Assembly: GCA_036346395.1 (NCBI GenBank)
Contig: CM070611.1
Location: 25,616,473-25,680,472, forward strand
Reading direction: 5' to 3'
Source of the DNA: Hsuehochloa calcarea
Lineage: Eukaryota > Streptophyta > Magnoliopsida > Poales > Poaceae
Length of the DNA stretch: 64,000 bases
In this document: piece by piece, positions 11,396 to 22,208 of the stretch
Layout of the letters: each line of letters begins with the position of its first letter
Numbering within the stretch: position 1 is the first letter of the stretch
The notes under the pieces: generated by a model
Told to the model about the DNA's origin: nothing
Database searches by the model: none
Seen by the model: only the letters and a program-made list of their open reading frames with translations
Translations under genes and position numbers: made by a program

Positions 11396-14300
11396 TCAGA
11401 GGATGTGTCAACCACGTCACTTGGAAGGAGCCCAAGAAGCACCCGACGTTGTATTAGGTAAGTTTCTGGTAAATTTAGTACCTGCATCAGTTCTATTTGA
11501 TTCTGGAGCTTCGCATTCATTTGTTTCTAGAGTTTTGCAACTAAGAATAAATTGGAAGTTATACATCTTAAGCATACTCTGTTAGTCCAATCGTCTAAAG
11601 CAGAGCTAAGTTCTGAAGTGGGATGTTTAGGAGCTAAGTTACTCATAGCTGGAGTTTAGTTTCTAGCTAACCTAATAGTTCTAGACACCCAGACCATAGA
11701 TGGCATTCTTGGCATGTATTGGTTATCCAAGCACAAAGCTGTGCTAGATTGTGGCCGAAGAGCTGTAACGATTGAGGATACCACCGGAAGGAAAGTTGAA
11801 TTTCTAGCCACCTCAGTACGTGATGGGCATTTGGTAGTCAACAGTCTGAAGACAATTTCTTTGGATGATGTACCTGTAGTCAAAGATTACCGAGATGTAT
11901 TTCCAGAAGAATTACTAGGAATGCCACCGGACCGTGACATCGAGTTTGTCATCGATTTAGTGCCAGGAACCGCGCCAATTTCTAAGAGACCCTATCGGAT
12001 GCCAACTGATGAACTTGTGGGAATGAAGAAGCAGATAGAAGAACTACTATAGAAAGGTTTTGTAATACCTAGTTCATCGCCATGGGGAGCACCAGTTTTG
12101 TTTGTCAAGAAGAAAGATGGAAGCATGAGGATGTGCATTGATTATCGTTCTCTCAATGAAGTCACCATCAAGAACAAGTACCCATTGCCCCGAATCGATG
12201 ATTTGTTCGATCAGATGAAAGGAGCCGGAGTGTTCTCAAAGATCGATCCGCGATCAGGATATCATCAGTTGAAGATTTGTCCTAAGGATATATCGAAGAC
12301 TGCTTTCTCAAACCGGTATGGACATTATGAGTTTCTAGTCATGTCTTTTGGACTAACTAATGCCCCTGCCTATTTCACGAACATGATGAACAAGGTATTC
12401 ATGGAATACTTGGATAAGTTTGTGGTAGTGTTCATTGATGATATTTTGGTATACTCCAAGTCAGAAGAAGAACATGCTGAACACCTGAGACTAATCCTGG
12501 AGAAACTCAGAGAACATCAGTTGTATGCTAAGTTCGGCAAGTGTGACTTTTGGAAGGAGAAATTTGATTTCCTCGGCCATGTGATGACAGCCGAAGGAGT
12601 AGCAGTTGACCCCGGAAAGGTTAAAGCTGTAATGAATTGGGAGCATCCCAAGACTGTTACCCAAATTGATAGTTTCTTGGGAATGACAGGATATTATCGC
12701 CGCTTTATTGAAGGATTCTCAACGATTGCTAAGCCTCTTACGCAATTGTTGAAGAAAGAGAAAAGGTTTACTTGGACCCCAGCTTGTGAAGAGAGTTTCC
12801 AAGAATTGAAGAAACGTTTAACCACAGCCCCAGTGCTGATTCTGCCAGATATTCACAAAGATTTTGATATCTATTGTGATGCTTCGCGTCAAAGATTAGG
12901 ATGTGTACTTATGCAACAAGGACGAGCGGTCGCCTATGCGTCAAGGCAATTAAGACCTCATGAGGAGAATTATCTTACCCATGATTTGGAATTAGCTGCC
13001 GTAGTGCATGTCTTGAAGATTTGGCGCCATTACCTCATCGGTAATCGCTGTGAAGTTTATACGGATCATAAGAGTCTGAAGTACATTTTTACTCAGTCTG
13101 ATCCGAACATGAGACAGAGAAGATGGCTGGAATTAATAAAGGACTATAATCTTGGAATTCATTACCATCCTGGTAAAGCCAATGTAGTTGCAGATGCATT
13201 GAGTCGTAAGAGCTACTGCAATGCTTTGGAAGCAAAAGTGTTATGTTCGGAACTTCAGGAGGAATTTCAGAAGCTGAAGCTGGAAGTCATATCTAAAGGA
13301 TTTGTGGCCAACCTAGAAGTTCAGTCTACTCTGGAGAAGCAGATTTGTGAAGCCTAACCAAATGATTATGAGTTGTCGGATATCAAGAAGAAGATGGCGG
13401 AAGAAAAATTTAAAGACTTCACCATAGATGAGCAAGACATACTGTGGGTCAATGGACGTATATGTGTACCAGATATCGATGGGCTGAGACAGCTAATTCT
13501 GAAGGAAGCCCATGACTCCAAGTATTCGATTCACCCTGGAAGTACCAAGATGTCAAGAATAAGTTTTGGTGGCCAAAATTAAAACGAGACGTCGCAGAAT
13601 TCATTGCCCTGTGTGACGTGTGTCAGAAAGTAAAAGAAGAGCATCAGAGACCAGCAGGTTTGTTACAACCGCTGAAGATACCAGAGTGGAAGTGGGAGGA
13701 GATCGGTATGGATTTTATTACCGGTTTACCTAAGACTCAATCAGGTTATGATTCGATTTGGGTAATCGTGGATCATTTAACCAAAGTTGCCCATTTCTTG
13801 CCAGTCAAAACCACTTACTCAGGGGAGCGCCTTGCAGAGTTGTATATGTCAAAAATTGTTAATCTGCAAGGTGTGCCTAAGAAGATAGTATCAGATCGGG
13901 GATCTCAGTTCACCTCTCGTTTCTGGCAGAGTCTGCATGAAGCCCTAGGAACTCACCAGAATTTCAGTACTGCTTATCATCCCAGACAGATGGACAGACT
14001 GAAAGAGTTAACCAGATATTGGAGGATATGTTGAGAGCATGTGCCTTGGCAAATGCTACCAGTTGGGATAAGAGCTTGCCGTATGCAGAATTCTCATACA
14101 ATAACAGTTATCAAGCCAGTTTGCAAATATCACCATTTGAAGCTTTGTATGGTCGTGCCTGCAGAACTCCATTAAATTGGTCAGAAACAGCTGAACGTGT
14201 AGTGTTCGGGCCAGATATTATTCAGGAAGCCGAAGAACATGTTGCTATGATCAGAGAGAGGTTAAAGATAGCCCAGTCCAGACAGAAGAGTTACGCTGAC

Positions 14301-14753
14301 AACCGTCGTCGTGACCTGAGCCTTGAACCAAAAGATTTTGTGTACCATCGAGTAACTCCGCTTAGAGGTGTCAGGAGATTCCTTGCCAAAGGGATGCTTG
14401 CCCCTAGATATGTGGGACCGTTCAAGATTCTAGAATGCCGTGGGAATGTCGCTTATCAGTTGGAGCTACCGCAGTCGTTAGCCGGAGTGCATGATGATGT
14501 CTTTCATGTCTCACAGTTGAAGAAATATCTTCGTGTGCCAGAAGAGCAAACATCGTTGGAATCGATCGAGCTGAAAGAAGACCTCACCTATAAAGAGCAA
14601 CCTGTCAAGATTATGGATGTCGCAGAACACCGCACCCGAAGCAAGACCGTTCGTTTTTGCAAAGTCCAGTGGAGCAACCACTCAGAAGGAGAATCAACGT
14701 GGGAACATGAAGAAGAGTTGAAAGACGAGTTCCCTAGCCTTTTCTCTAGCTAG
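11396..14753 (+). pseudogene. Gypsy #1 pol: protease, RT, RNase H, integrase, chromodomain
   Basis: Domains in order: aspartic protease with FDSGASHSF (Asp at 11499-11501); reverse transcriptase with the catalytic FIDD (Asp pair 12437-12442); RNase H with IYCDAS, LELAA and VADALSRK (about 12860-13210); integrase with a CDVC zinc-binding pair near 13610, a MDFITGLP core start near 13710 and VSDRGSQF near 13895, and a GPF motif near 14418; and a C-terminal chromodomain (about 14610-14750, KVQWSNHSEGESTWE). Premature stops lie at 12050-12052 and 13355-13357. Frameshifts fall between protease and RT, near 13560, and near 13990-14030 where the last catalytic Glu region crosses frames. The chromodomain is thought to guide insertion to marked chromatin. 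This copy cannot transpose by itself. Confidence 0.92.
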
Positions 14754-14780
14754 CCGGAATCTCAGGGTCGAGATTTGTTT

Positions 14781-14793
14781 AAGGAGGGAGGTC
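14781..14793 (+). other. Gypsy #1 polypurine tract
   Basis: AAGGAGGGAGGTC directly precedes the 3' LTR and is the expected primer for plus-strand DNA synthesis. Confidence 0.8.
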
Positions 14794-17700
14794 TGTAACA
14801 CCCCAACTTTTTGGCCTTTGAAAATCTTTTAATTAGTTACTAGTTGAAAATCTCATCATTTGTATTTTATTTGAATTTAATTTAAAAGCTTAACATAGAC
14901 TTTCGTGACAAAATGATTTAATATGCTTAATCCCAACATCAACAATGGCCAAACTTATTTTATTTGGATTCTATATGCTTGGATATATTTTACAGAAGTT
15001 TATGGAATTTTTCCAAGTTCAATTGTTATTTTCTATTTGCTATTTACATTTCCTGGATTTTTTAAAAAGAAAAATCAATTTAATATCCCTGTGCATAGTG
15101 TTGGGCCGCGTACTGTGCAGCCCAACACCACGCCTCAGCCCAGCCAGCGCTCGCCCGCACCCTCGTCCCTTGGATGTGCGACGCGTGCCCTCGCTTCGAC
15201 CGGTCGCTCGCGCTCAACCCCGTCTTCCTCCCTTGGATGTTCGCCCCGTGGCCTCGCCCGCTGATCCTGCTCGCTCGCTCGCCCGCGCCTCGCTGCCACT
15301 GCCAGGTGGGACACCGAGTCGTCATCTCCGCAGAGTATTCTTCCTGCTTGCGCCCGCGCGTTCGCCCGCCATTGCCGCTGTTCAAAGCTTCGTTCGACAA
15401 TGCGATTCTGTTGCTGATTCTACGCGCCGGCCCCACCAAATCCCGACCTTCTCTCTACCTTATCTATTCCAACCGAATCAAACTCTGAATCTCTCTGAAT
15501 CTCTGAGAATCAAGGATTTGAAAATCCCGGCCGTTTTGGACTCGAATTGGGGGTTTCCAATTCCGGCGTCCCCCCCGCCTATAAATACCCCCCTTAGCAT
15601 CACCCAGTCCTCCGCAACCCAGAGCCGCCACCCTCGTCTCCCCAATAGCTCTAGCGCCGCCGCAATCCAAGATTTAGGGTTTTCGGTCGAGCTTCTTCTC
15701 CATTGAATTGTGCCACCGTCGTTGTCGCCCTTGCCCGACCGACTGCAGTACCGTGATCAGCAAGGTCCCAGCTACCTCGTGCACCCCTCCTCGTCACCGG
15801 AGCACACTTCCGACAAAACCCAAAGCTCCACCGCCGCTTCTTCCTCGCCGCCGGCCGCATACCGTCATTACCGGCCGTAAGAGCACCAGCCAGTCGCAAT
15901 AACTGCGGAACAACTTTGGTACCCTTCGCCGACGCGACTTCGCCGCCAAGCGCGGTGACCATCGGTCCCGGCGCCGCCGCCGTGTCTTCGTCAGCGCCAC
16001 CGCAGCCGCCGCGTCAGCTTCTATGCTTGTGTGGCATCCACGTGGAGCCAATCAGCGCCAGCGCACGCGCACGTGGTCCAGTCCACCGCGCCAGATCTTC
16101 CTTGGCTCGGTGCACTCAGTTCACCGTGAGCCAAGAGACTGACATGTGGGGCCCACATCTCATATTTCTTTTAATCTATTTCTTTTTCCGGAAATTCTCG
16201 GCTGACGCAAGCATTACGCAATAATCCGATTTTTCTTTATAAAAATAATTCAAGAAATTCATTAAAATCCAAATTAGGGTTTTATTTGATTTCCAATCTT
16301 ATAAAGCCCATAACGTTTGCATCCGACCTCCGATTGAGCCCATTCAAATTTGTAAATTCATATAAAATCATGATCTCTTTAATGGTGAATTTTATTTGAT
16401 TTTTTGGAGTTTGTTTTTCCTCTGTTATTTATTTGATTTTGTTTCTTTTGTATCGTTTGCGAGTAGACGTCGATACTTCGGGAAATTTTGGAGAAGAAGG
16501 AGCACCTCAAGATCAAGACCAATACCTAGACCTATTCCAAGGCAAGTCATACCTTTGATCATCTTGCACCCAGTTTTCAAAATACTTTGTTTCAATGTAT
16601 TGCATTCTATTTCAAGTATTTATTTAAATGCTTTTGGGATAGTTATTGATCCAATTTGTTATATCCACATTGTCTATTGTATGCCATGATCTTTTGTCAC
16701 CCTAGGTTGGTTCATTATTAGTTGGTATTATCGTAGCACCAACGTGGGTTGGTTAGATACGAGTAGACTACTTAGCCATGCTACGAGTCATCATTTCATG
16801 TGAGTCGCAATTATGAACTTGACTAATGGAATATGGAACTGTGTGATAAAACTATGTGCTCTGTGCTGTTACTTGTTGATGGCATGTGTTGCACTTAATC
16901 AACAGGGTGGAAAAAGATTTAGACTGAGGCAAGCGGTGGATCTGTGTGAATGGTGGAGCTGTGTGTTATAAACTTTGTGATTTGGGTTAAAACTGGAAGT
17001 CTTGCCTTAGTCAATTAAGAACTTAACTTTGTGCGCCATTGAACTGGGCCTTACTGTACGACCAAATGCCTAGTATGGGCTAGGCCTGACTTAGTAAGTT
17101 ATGGAGTCTTGACATGGACACCTCAGGTTGTATTTAAACTATATGATGGGCTGAAGGTGTGATATGTCACATCGTGGGATGGTTCGCTGCATCCCTGTCC
17201 AACGATGTGTGTCGTAACCAAACGCTGTGTGTATCGGTTGGCCGGTAGGAAAGCACATTGGGAGTGTCATTGTTTGAGATGAAGTCTCTGAAAGGTTTTG
17301 TTGTGATCAACTCTGATTCGGTTGATTTCATTGTGTGGGTAAAGTGTACAACCTCTGCAGAGTGTTAAATCAATCTATTCGAATAGCCGCGTCCTCGGTT
17401 ATGGACATGCTCGGGAATCTCACACGAGGGGTTGATTTTCATAAAACAATTGGGAAGGGTCAGCTGTGTGAGGTAACTTGTGCAGCTGTGTGAATAACTT
17501 ATTTAGACTGTGTGTCTTTGTGAAATCAAATGATAAATTATTATTGTTTATTTGTTTTGAATTACGTTCTCAATCTATTATTCGTATTCAATTGCAAATG
17601 TTGCATTTCTGCAAATTAATCACATAAGCCATTCTTTTGGAATAAGCCATCATGTATAATTGCATTATGTGGTATGATTTGCGAGTACGGTGTGTACTCA

Positions 17701-18060
17701 CTCTTGCTAAACAAATCAACAGAAGTGGAGGAGTCATCGCCAGCTTTTGAAGAGGAATTCTACGAAGGTTGATCGTTAGGGTCTTGATCGATCGGTTATG
17801 CGTGGTGTATTGATGGGATTCATTGGAGTTTACTTTGTTTCCACTGTAGTTTATTTCATTATTGTCGACCTTACATGGCTTAATAATTGTAAACTCGACC
17901 TTAAGGTCTATGATTATTTGTTATTCAAATTACTCGTTTATTTAATATTTCGTTGTATGGAGTTGATATTTCATCGATGTTGATACTGTGTGCACTAGCA
18001 TGATCCTGGACTAGTGCAGAATACACAGAGGGTCCAGATTTGCATATTTGGGTCCCGACA
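14794..18060 (+). repeat. Gypsy #1 3' LTR
   Basis: It starts TGTAACACCCCAAC and ends GGGTCCCGACA, 3267 bp, followed by the duplication AGTAT. A TATA box lies at 15579-15587. In the first ~155 bp, five differences from the 5' LTR are visible and all are transitions, consistent with decay of methylated cytosines. Confidence 0.93.
15579..15587 (+). promoter_or_regulatory. TATA box of gypsy #1 3' LTR
   Basis: CTATAAATA sits at the same LTR offset as 6519-6527. Read-out from here would run rightward through 18066-19320, the region that holds the glycosyltransferase fragment. Confidence 0.55.
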
Positions 18061-18065
18061 AGTAT

Positions 18066-19136
18066 GAATTTATCAAAAAGATTCATTTGATTCCGAGTTC
18101 GTATGTAAAAGTTATTAGCGTTTTGATTTGCATTGATTTGTTGTCGAATTGTTACTACTTCATTGAGAGTATCTTACCATGAATTGCATAGAAGGTCCAG
18201 CTCATGTTAATGATTCTTTTTGTTATTATTTCCTATTTATCGAGGAAATTCCATGTTTTAAGCGTGTCCTTTTTCTAGTCATTATCATAACCATGGCGTA
18301 AAGCCTACTATTGTTTAGACAACCATGTTCCAAAATCTTGTTCCCTAATTAATTTTACTCCTTTAGATTAACTGCTAAAGGCTAATAGTTCATGAAACCT
18401 TCTAATCATTTGGTTTTGGCAATTGACATAACATTATCTTACTATTCTATTCTAAACTTTTATTACTGTTCATCCTCCTCATTAAGCATTTACCTAATTA
18501 AAATATTCTCTTGCTTAATTAGCCACTTGATGGTTAACTACTTACTTTGAATACCCATTCTTTAATATATATCTTCATATTGGTTAAACTCTAAGGACTA
18601 ACCAAAACATAATAATCTCTAACCAATTGTATTAGTAATGTCATTAGCCGACACAGAACTCTAAGGAAACAATGCATTGTTTGCCAAAGCATCTCAGAGC
18701 TGCCTTTGAGACTGCACACCAAGCCAGTCACTGCCATGACTAGAAAAATGTAGAATCCAAATCAAGAATTCCAATCACAAGAACGTATAGTTTTGACATC
18801 AGGATCGAATAATGGTGTTCAATCAATCAAGTAAATCTGCGGTTAATGCAGGTGATTCACCATATCTCCTTGTTACAGCTCAGAGAAGGATGCCATTAAT
18901 AGCAACAAGTTTGCTTAGGTTTGTTGCAGCTCCTTGTAACATGTATAATTGGTGTTATTAACCATCTCTTTCACTTATTTCTTCGTAGAATACCACATGG
19001 CATCAGGTACTGCCAAAAGATATCAACAATATATGTTGTTCCTTAAACTTAAATACTTAATTATGTAAAACCTCCTAGCAATCTAATCCATCGTTTGTTT
19101 ATAAATGGTTGATACAAAAAGGAACTTGGGTATCAG
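18066..19136. other. CACTA-A internal segment, possibly captured intron
   Basis: About 1.1 kb of AT-rich sequence lies between gypsy #1 and the glycosyltransferase exon fragment. I see no coding exon. It ends with an intron-like acceptor, GGGTATCAG, at 19128-19136, so part may be intron captured with the exon. Confidence 0.4.
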
Positions 19137-19320
19137 ACTTCTGTAATTCTACAGTGGACAATGACTTTCGGTACATGGTGTGGGATGATCCACCTCAAAT
19201 GGAATCCCACTTTCTAAATATTACACATTACGATAAGACAGTGGAGAGTGGAGTACCTTTTGCTAGAAAGTTTCGAGAGAATGAACATCTATTGGACAAG
19301 ATTGATGAGAAAATACTCCA
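19137..19320 (+). pseudogene. Fragment of a GT14 (core-2/I-branching, GlcAT14-like) glycosyltransferase exon
   Basis: After a likely splice acceptor (...TATCAG at 19136) the plus strand encodes about 60 residues with NDFRYMVWDDPPQM, HFLNITHYDK, SGVPFARKF and LLDKIDEKIL. This is the C-terminal signature of plant GT14 enzymes, Golgi membrane glucuronosyltransferases that act on arabinogalactan glycans. The usual family ending after DKID..L, a Gly/Arg run and Pro-Gly-x-Trp-Cys, is absent; homology stops near 19320, where GC-rich CACTA-type repeat sequence begins. No catalytic N-terminal part is present. It lies inside CACTA-A, antisense to the transposon genes, so it is best read as a captured host exon. 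A host gene cut by CACTA insertion is possible but less likely. Confidence 0.72.
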
Positions 19321-19340
19321 GCGTTGGCGTCACAGACCTG

Positions 19341-19439
19341 TTCGGCATGGTGGAGGAGGCCGAGCGGTGTGGCTTCGGCGTGGTGGAGGAGGCCGAGAAG
19401 CGTGGCTTCGGCATGGAGGAGGAGGCCGAGCGGCGATTC
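19341..19439. repeat. 33-bp minisatellite, three units
   Basis: Units 19341-19373, 19374-19406 and 19407-19439 share TTCGGC and GAGGAGGCCGAG. The minus strand has an open frame through them with repeated KP and SASST residues and an ATG near 19414. It could be the first exon of the downstream CACTA gene, which starts just after the TATA box at 19515. Confidence 0.8.
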
Positions 19440-19513
19440 TGGGGAAGAACTAGGGCAAGTGCAGCGGGGGAGGCGGCGATTCTGGGGAAGAACTAGGGCA
19501 AGTACAGCGGGCC
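19432..19513. repeat. 43-bp tandem repeat, two units
   Basis: The segment GGCGATTCTGGGGAAGAACT recurs with a 43-bp period at 19432 and 19475. It lies in the presumed transcribed leader next to the internal TATA box. Confidence 0.8.
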
Positions 19514-19514
19514 A

Positions 19515-19523
19515 CTTATATAG
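19515..19523 (-). promoter_or_regulatory. Internal CACTA-A TATA box (minus strand)
   Basis: The minus strand reads CTATATAAG, six bases after the last repeat unit of the array at 19529-19738. The arrangement copies that at the right end, where CTATAAATAG follows the terminal array. Leftward transcription from here would run through the glycosyltransferase fragment in antisense toward the gene starting at 4925, now 12 kb further away because of gypsy #1. Confidence 0.5.
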
Positions 19524-19528
19524 ATAAC

Positions 19529-19738
19529 ATCACAAACGGTTCTTTAATAGAACCGTCTGTGATGTTAGAGTTATCACAGACGGTTCTATTAAAGAACCAT
19601 CTGTGATAACTCTAACATCACAGACGGTTCAATTATAGAACCGTCTGTGATGTTATCTATCACAAACGGTTCCATTCAAGAACCGTCTGTGATAACCGTA
19701 ACATCACAGACGGTTACTTAATGGAACCTTCTATGATG
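19529..19738. repeat. Internal copy of the CACTA subterminal repeat array
   Basis: About eight copies of the TCACAGACGGTT motif lie in alternating orientation, forming four palindromic pairs of roughly 50 bp. The promoter-proximal unit is the variant ATCACAAACGGTTCTTTA, the same variant that borders the right-end array at 45399-45416. No CACTACTACA terminus adjoins this array on either side. It is either an internal duplicate of the 5' end or the remnant of a second element. Confidence 0.8.
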
Positions 19739-19744
19739 TGCACA

Positions 19745-20095
19745 GACGCACACAAATGGACCGCCAACTAATGGCCGGTCTGACCACCGCCAAATCGGTC
19801 AGACCGCTAAGGGTGGCCGGTCCGACCGCCCGAGGCAAATCGACCCACACCTAAATGTGCTTCTACTAATGACAGTCTGACTGACTTGGCACCGGACAGA
19901 CCGGTGACCCCTGGCGGTCAGACCGCCAGGCCACAGAAGCAATGTACTTTTAACTTTGCTCAAATGACAAAACACATTTGCTCATTTGTGTGCATTTCTA
20001 ACAATGTTTCAAAGATGATAGTCTCAACAAGTTGATAACTCTAACAAGTCCGCATTAACATCAACATTAGAGATGACAAGTCCATAACACATGAT
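19745..20095. other. CACTA-A internal segment with GGTCnGACC palindromes
   Basis: No coding sequence is visible. Between 19770 and 19925 several palindromes of the type CGGTCnGACCG occur, like those in the LTRs of the nearby Sirevirus. From about 20040 the sequence resembles the right flank of element #2 (AAGTCCATAACACATGA occurs near 20079 and 41863), so it is probably the 3' part of the TNP2 gene region. Confidence 0.45.
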
Positions 20096-20100
20096 AATTC

Positions 20101-22191
20101 TGTAATACCCCGGAATTGAATTGGGAAACTAGAAAATAGCCGGGAGGAGAAAAGACAATTAAATGAGTACAAATTCCTGAAAAGAGAAGGGTTTTTCCGT
20201 AAATCCTCGACAACTGGGCACGGGCACTTGCCAGAGGGGCCCATGTGGTGGCCGGCCAAAAAGGGGGGGGGTTCCCACCCCCCAAACCCTAAACTCCCCA
20301 CTCTCCCTCCTCCTCCGCACTTTGAGCCGCCGCCTCTCCCCACCTCTCCCTACTGTGTGCCGCCTCGTCAGATTTAGGTACGTTATGTTCATTTTTTGAC
20401 CTGATCACCTCTTAGAAACTTGTAGATCTCGGTTTTATCTTTCTTTTGGCACCGAGATCACTTGATTTGGACATAGTTTAGGAGTTATGGACGTTTTGCT
20501 ACGATTGTACAGGAAAGCTGACGAGATTTGGCAGTCTGCATGTCTAGCGAATTTGTATTTTTTTGAGGCCGAATCTGAAGGGTCACCTAACACGAAAGTT
20601 GTAGCCATTCCAGTAGGCTTTCAGGATTGATAAAGAACATAGTTTTTAGAGTTGGCAATCAAAATTTATGAATTTGTTACCGTCGCTGTTTTGCTAACTG
20701 TCAGATTGCAGAGACAGAAAACTTAGAAAAATTTTACCTGAATATAGGAATTAGTAGGAGGCCGAATCAGGAGAGTTGTCCAACTAGTCTATTGTAGCTG
20801 GTTTTATCATGATTCCAGAGAGTCCAAGATCACCCCATTCCGAGTTGTGTAGCAAACGTTATGGTGGTTTTAGAACTCTGTCCAGAAACCCGACGTGAAG
20901 TTGATGTTTTTTTTAATTGGCCTGGTAGGGATAATACGTCGCAAATTCAGCAAGGCTCACCAACTAGACTTAGTTTGAGAATTTAATTATCTTTTAAGAA
21001 AGTCTAAGAACATCTTATTTGGACCACTGTACTAATAGATATGGATTTTTGAAGTTGACTGTCCACCGAGGGGATAGATCGACGTTTAGGAGTTTGGGGT
21101 CGGTGTCGAGTTAGGAGTTTTGCAAGTCCATGGTTGTTGTTATATAGGTTGTTTTGATCCGTTGCTGTGTCTTAGCATGTGTTATAACTGTTATTCAGGT
21201 GGTGGACCGGTGCAAGGAGCAGCTCATTACATATATCCTCGTTCTCTCGTGGTTAAGGCAAGTCAGATAGTAGTAAATTGTGTGTGATCATTTGTTCATG
21301 TTTACTATGTTATGAGTATATTATGTTAATCATGGATGCTCGAATGTTATGGACATTAATGCCCGTAAATGCTAGAAGTATGCGTAAGTTTCATGGATGC
21401 ATGGTGATTTAAAGTATTGACCATATGCATCATGATATCATATTGGAGGCATGGTCACGTGGTGACCAAGCATTAATTGAGGTCCCCGTCATGAATATAA
21501 TGGGCTTTTGGGTCCCCATACTTGTGGAGTATGGGCTAAGGTCCCTGTGCTAGAAGGCATGAGCATGGGTGTGCATCGACGGATGCACACTCCATAATCC
21601 GGTATATGCAAAAGAGAGAAAGAAAAGTGCATTTGAACAGTTTGCATCGCGTAAGCATGAGACATATTTCTTATTGGGTTTTGTGGATGGATGTTGTTAA
21701 TTACAGTTGCGTTGGCTATTGTCTTACTATTTGTACTTTGCTGAGTCTTGGACTCACTCTTGCTGATGTTGTGTTTTTAGGTACCTCGTTTGCGGACGGT
21801 ATGCATGGGAGGGAGTAGGGTTGCTTTGGTTGCACTCACTACCACACATTCTTTAAAAGATAATTATCATTTAGACCGTACCTTAATAACAAGCAAACAG
21901 CTTAAGGATTAACTTTGGCTATACTTGAACGCATTGGTTTATTTGTAATAATGAGAGTGGTAAATTTTAATTATGCTGGCTTATGCTTTAGCTGAGTAGA
22001 TTATTTGTGAATGCTTCGATGAACTTTGGATGTTGCAATAGTTGTAATTTTATATACATCTGTTGGAATCTCTGGCAAACTTAGTTATACAAAGGAAGTT
22101 CTGCCGAAATTTATTGTAGTGTCTTAGATTTGTATTTGTTATATTGTTATTTTAGTAGCATTCCAGGCTCATATTGGGCTGGGGTGTTAAA
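20101..22191 (+). repeat. Element #2 5' LTR
   Basis: It starts TGTAATACCCCGGAATTG and ends GGGCTGGGGTGTTAAA, where the 3' copy ends TTACA. Length is 2091 bp. Open frames within it (for example 20041-20343 minus, 21606-21818 plus) recur in the 3' LTR and are LTR sequence. Confidence 0.9.
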
Positions 22192-22192
22192 G

Positions 22193-22208
22193 TTGGTATC
22201 AGAGTGGG
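22193..22208 (+). other. Element #2 primer-binding site
   Basis: TTGGTATCAGAGTGGG directly follows the 5' LTR and matches the initiator tRNA-Met 3' end. Confidence 0.8.

Larger units (their letters stand above)
5729..18060 (+). mobile_element. Ty3/gypsy chromovirus #1 (Tekay/Del type, RIRE3/RIRE8-like)
   Basis: A full-length but decayed LTR retrotransposon. Its LTRs span 5729-9006 and 14794-18060, and the internal region is 5.8 kb. The target duplication AGTAT is exact (5724-5728 and 18061-18065). It has an initiator-tRNA-Met primer site, a polypurine tract, an extra ORF before gag, gag with a CCHC knuckle, and pol ordered protease, reverse transcriptase, RNase H, integrase, chromodomain. 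That order and the C-terminal chromodomain define plant chromoviruses. Long LTRs plus an ORF0 recall rice RIRE3/RIRE8. Stops and frameshifts occur in ORF0, gag and pol. LTR copies differ by a few percent by eye, mostly transitions plus indels. It sits inside CACTA-A. Confidence 0.93.
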
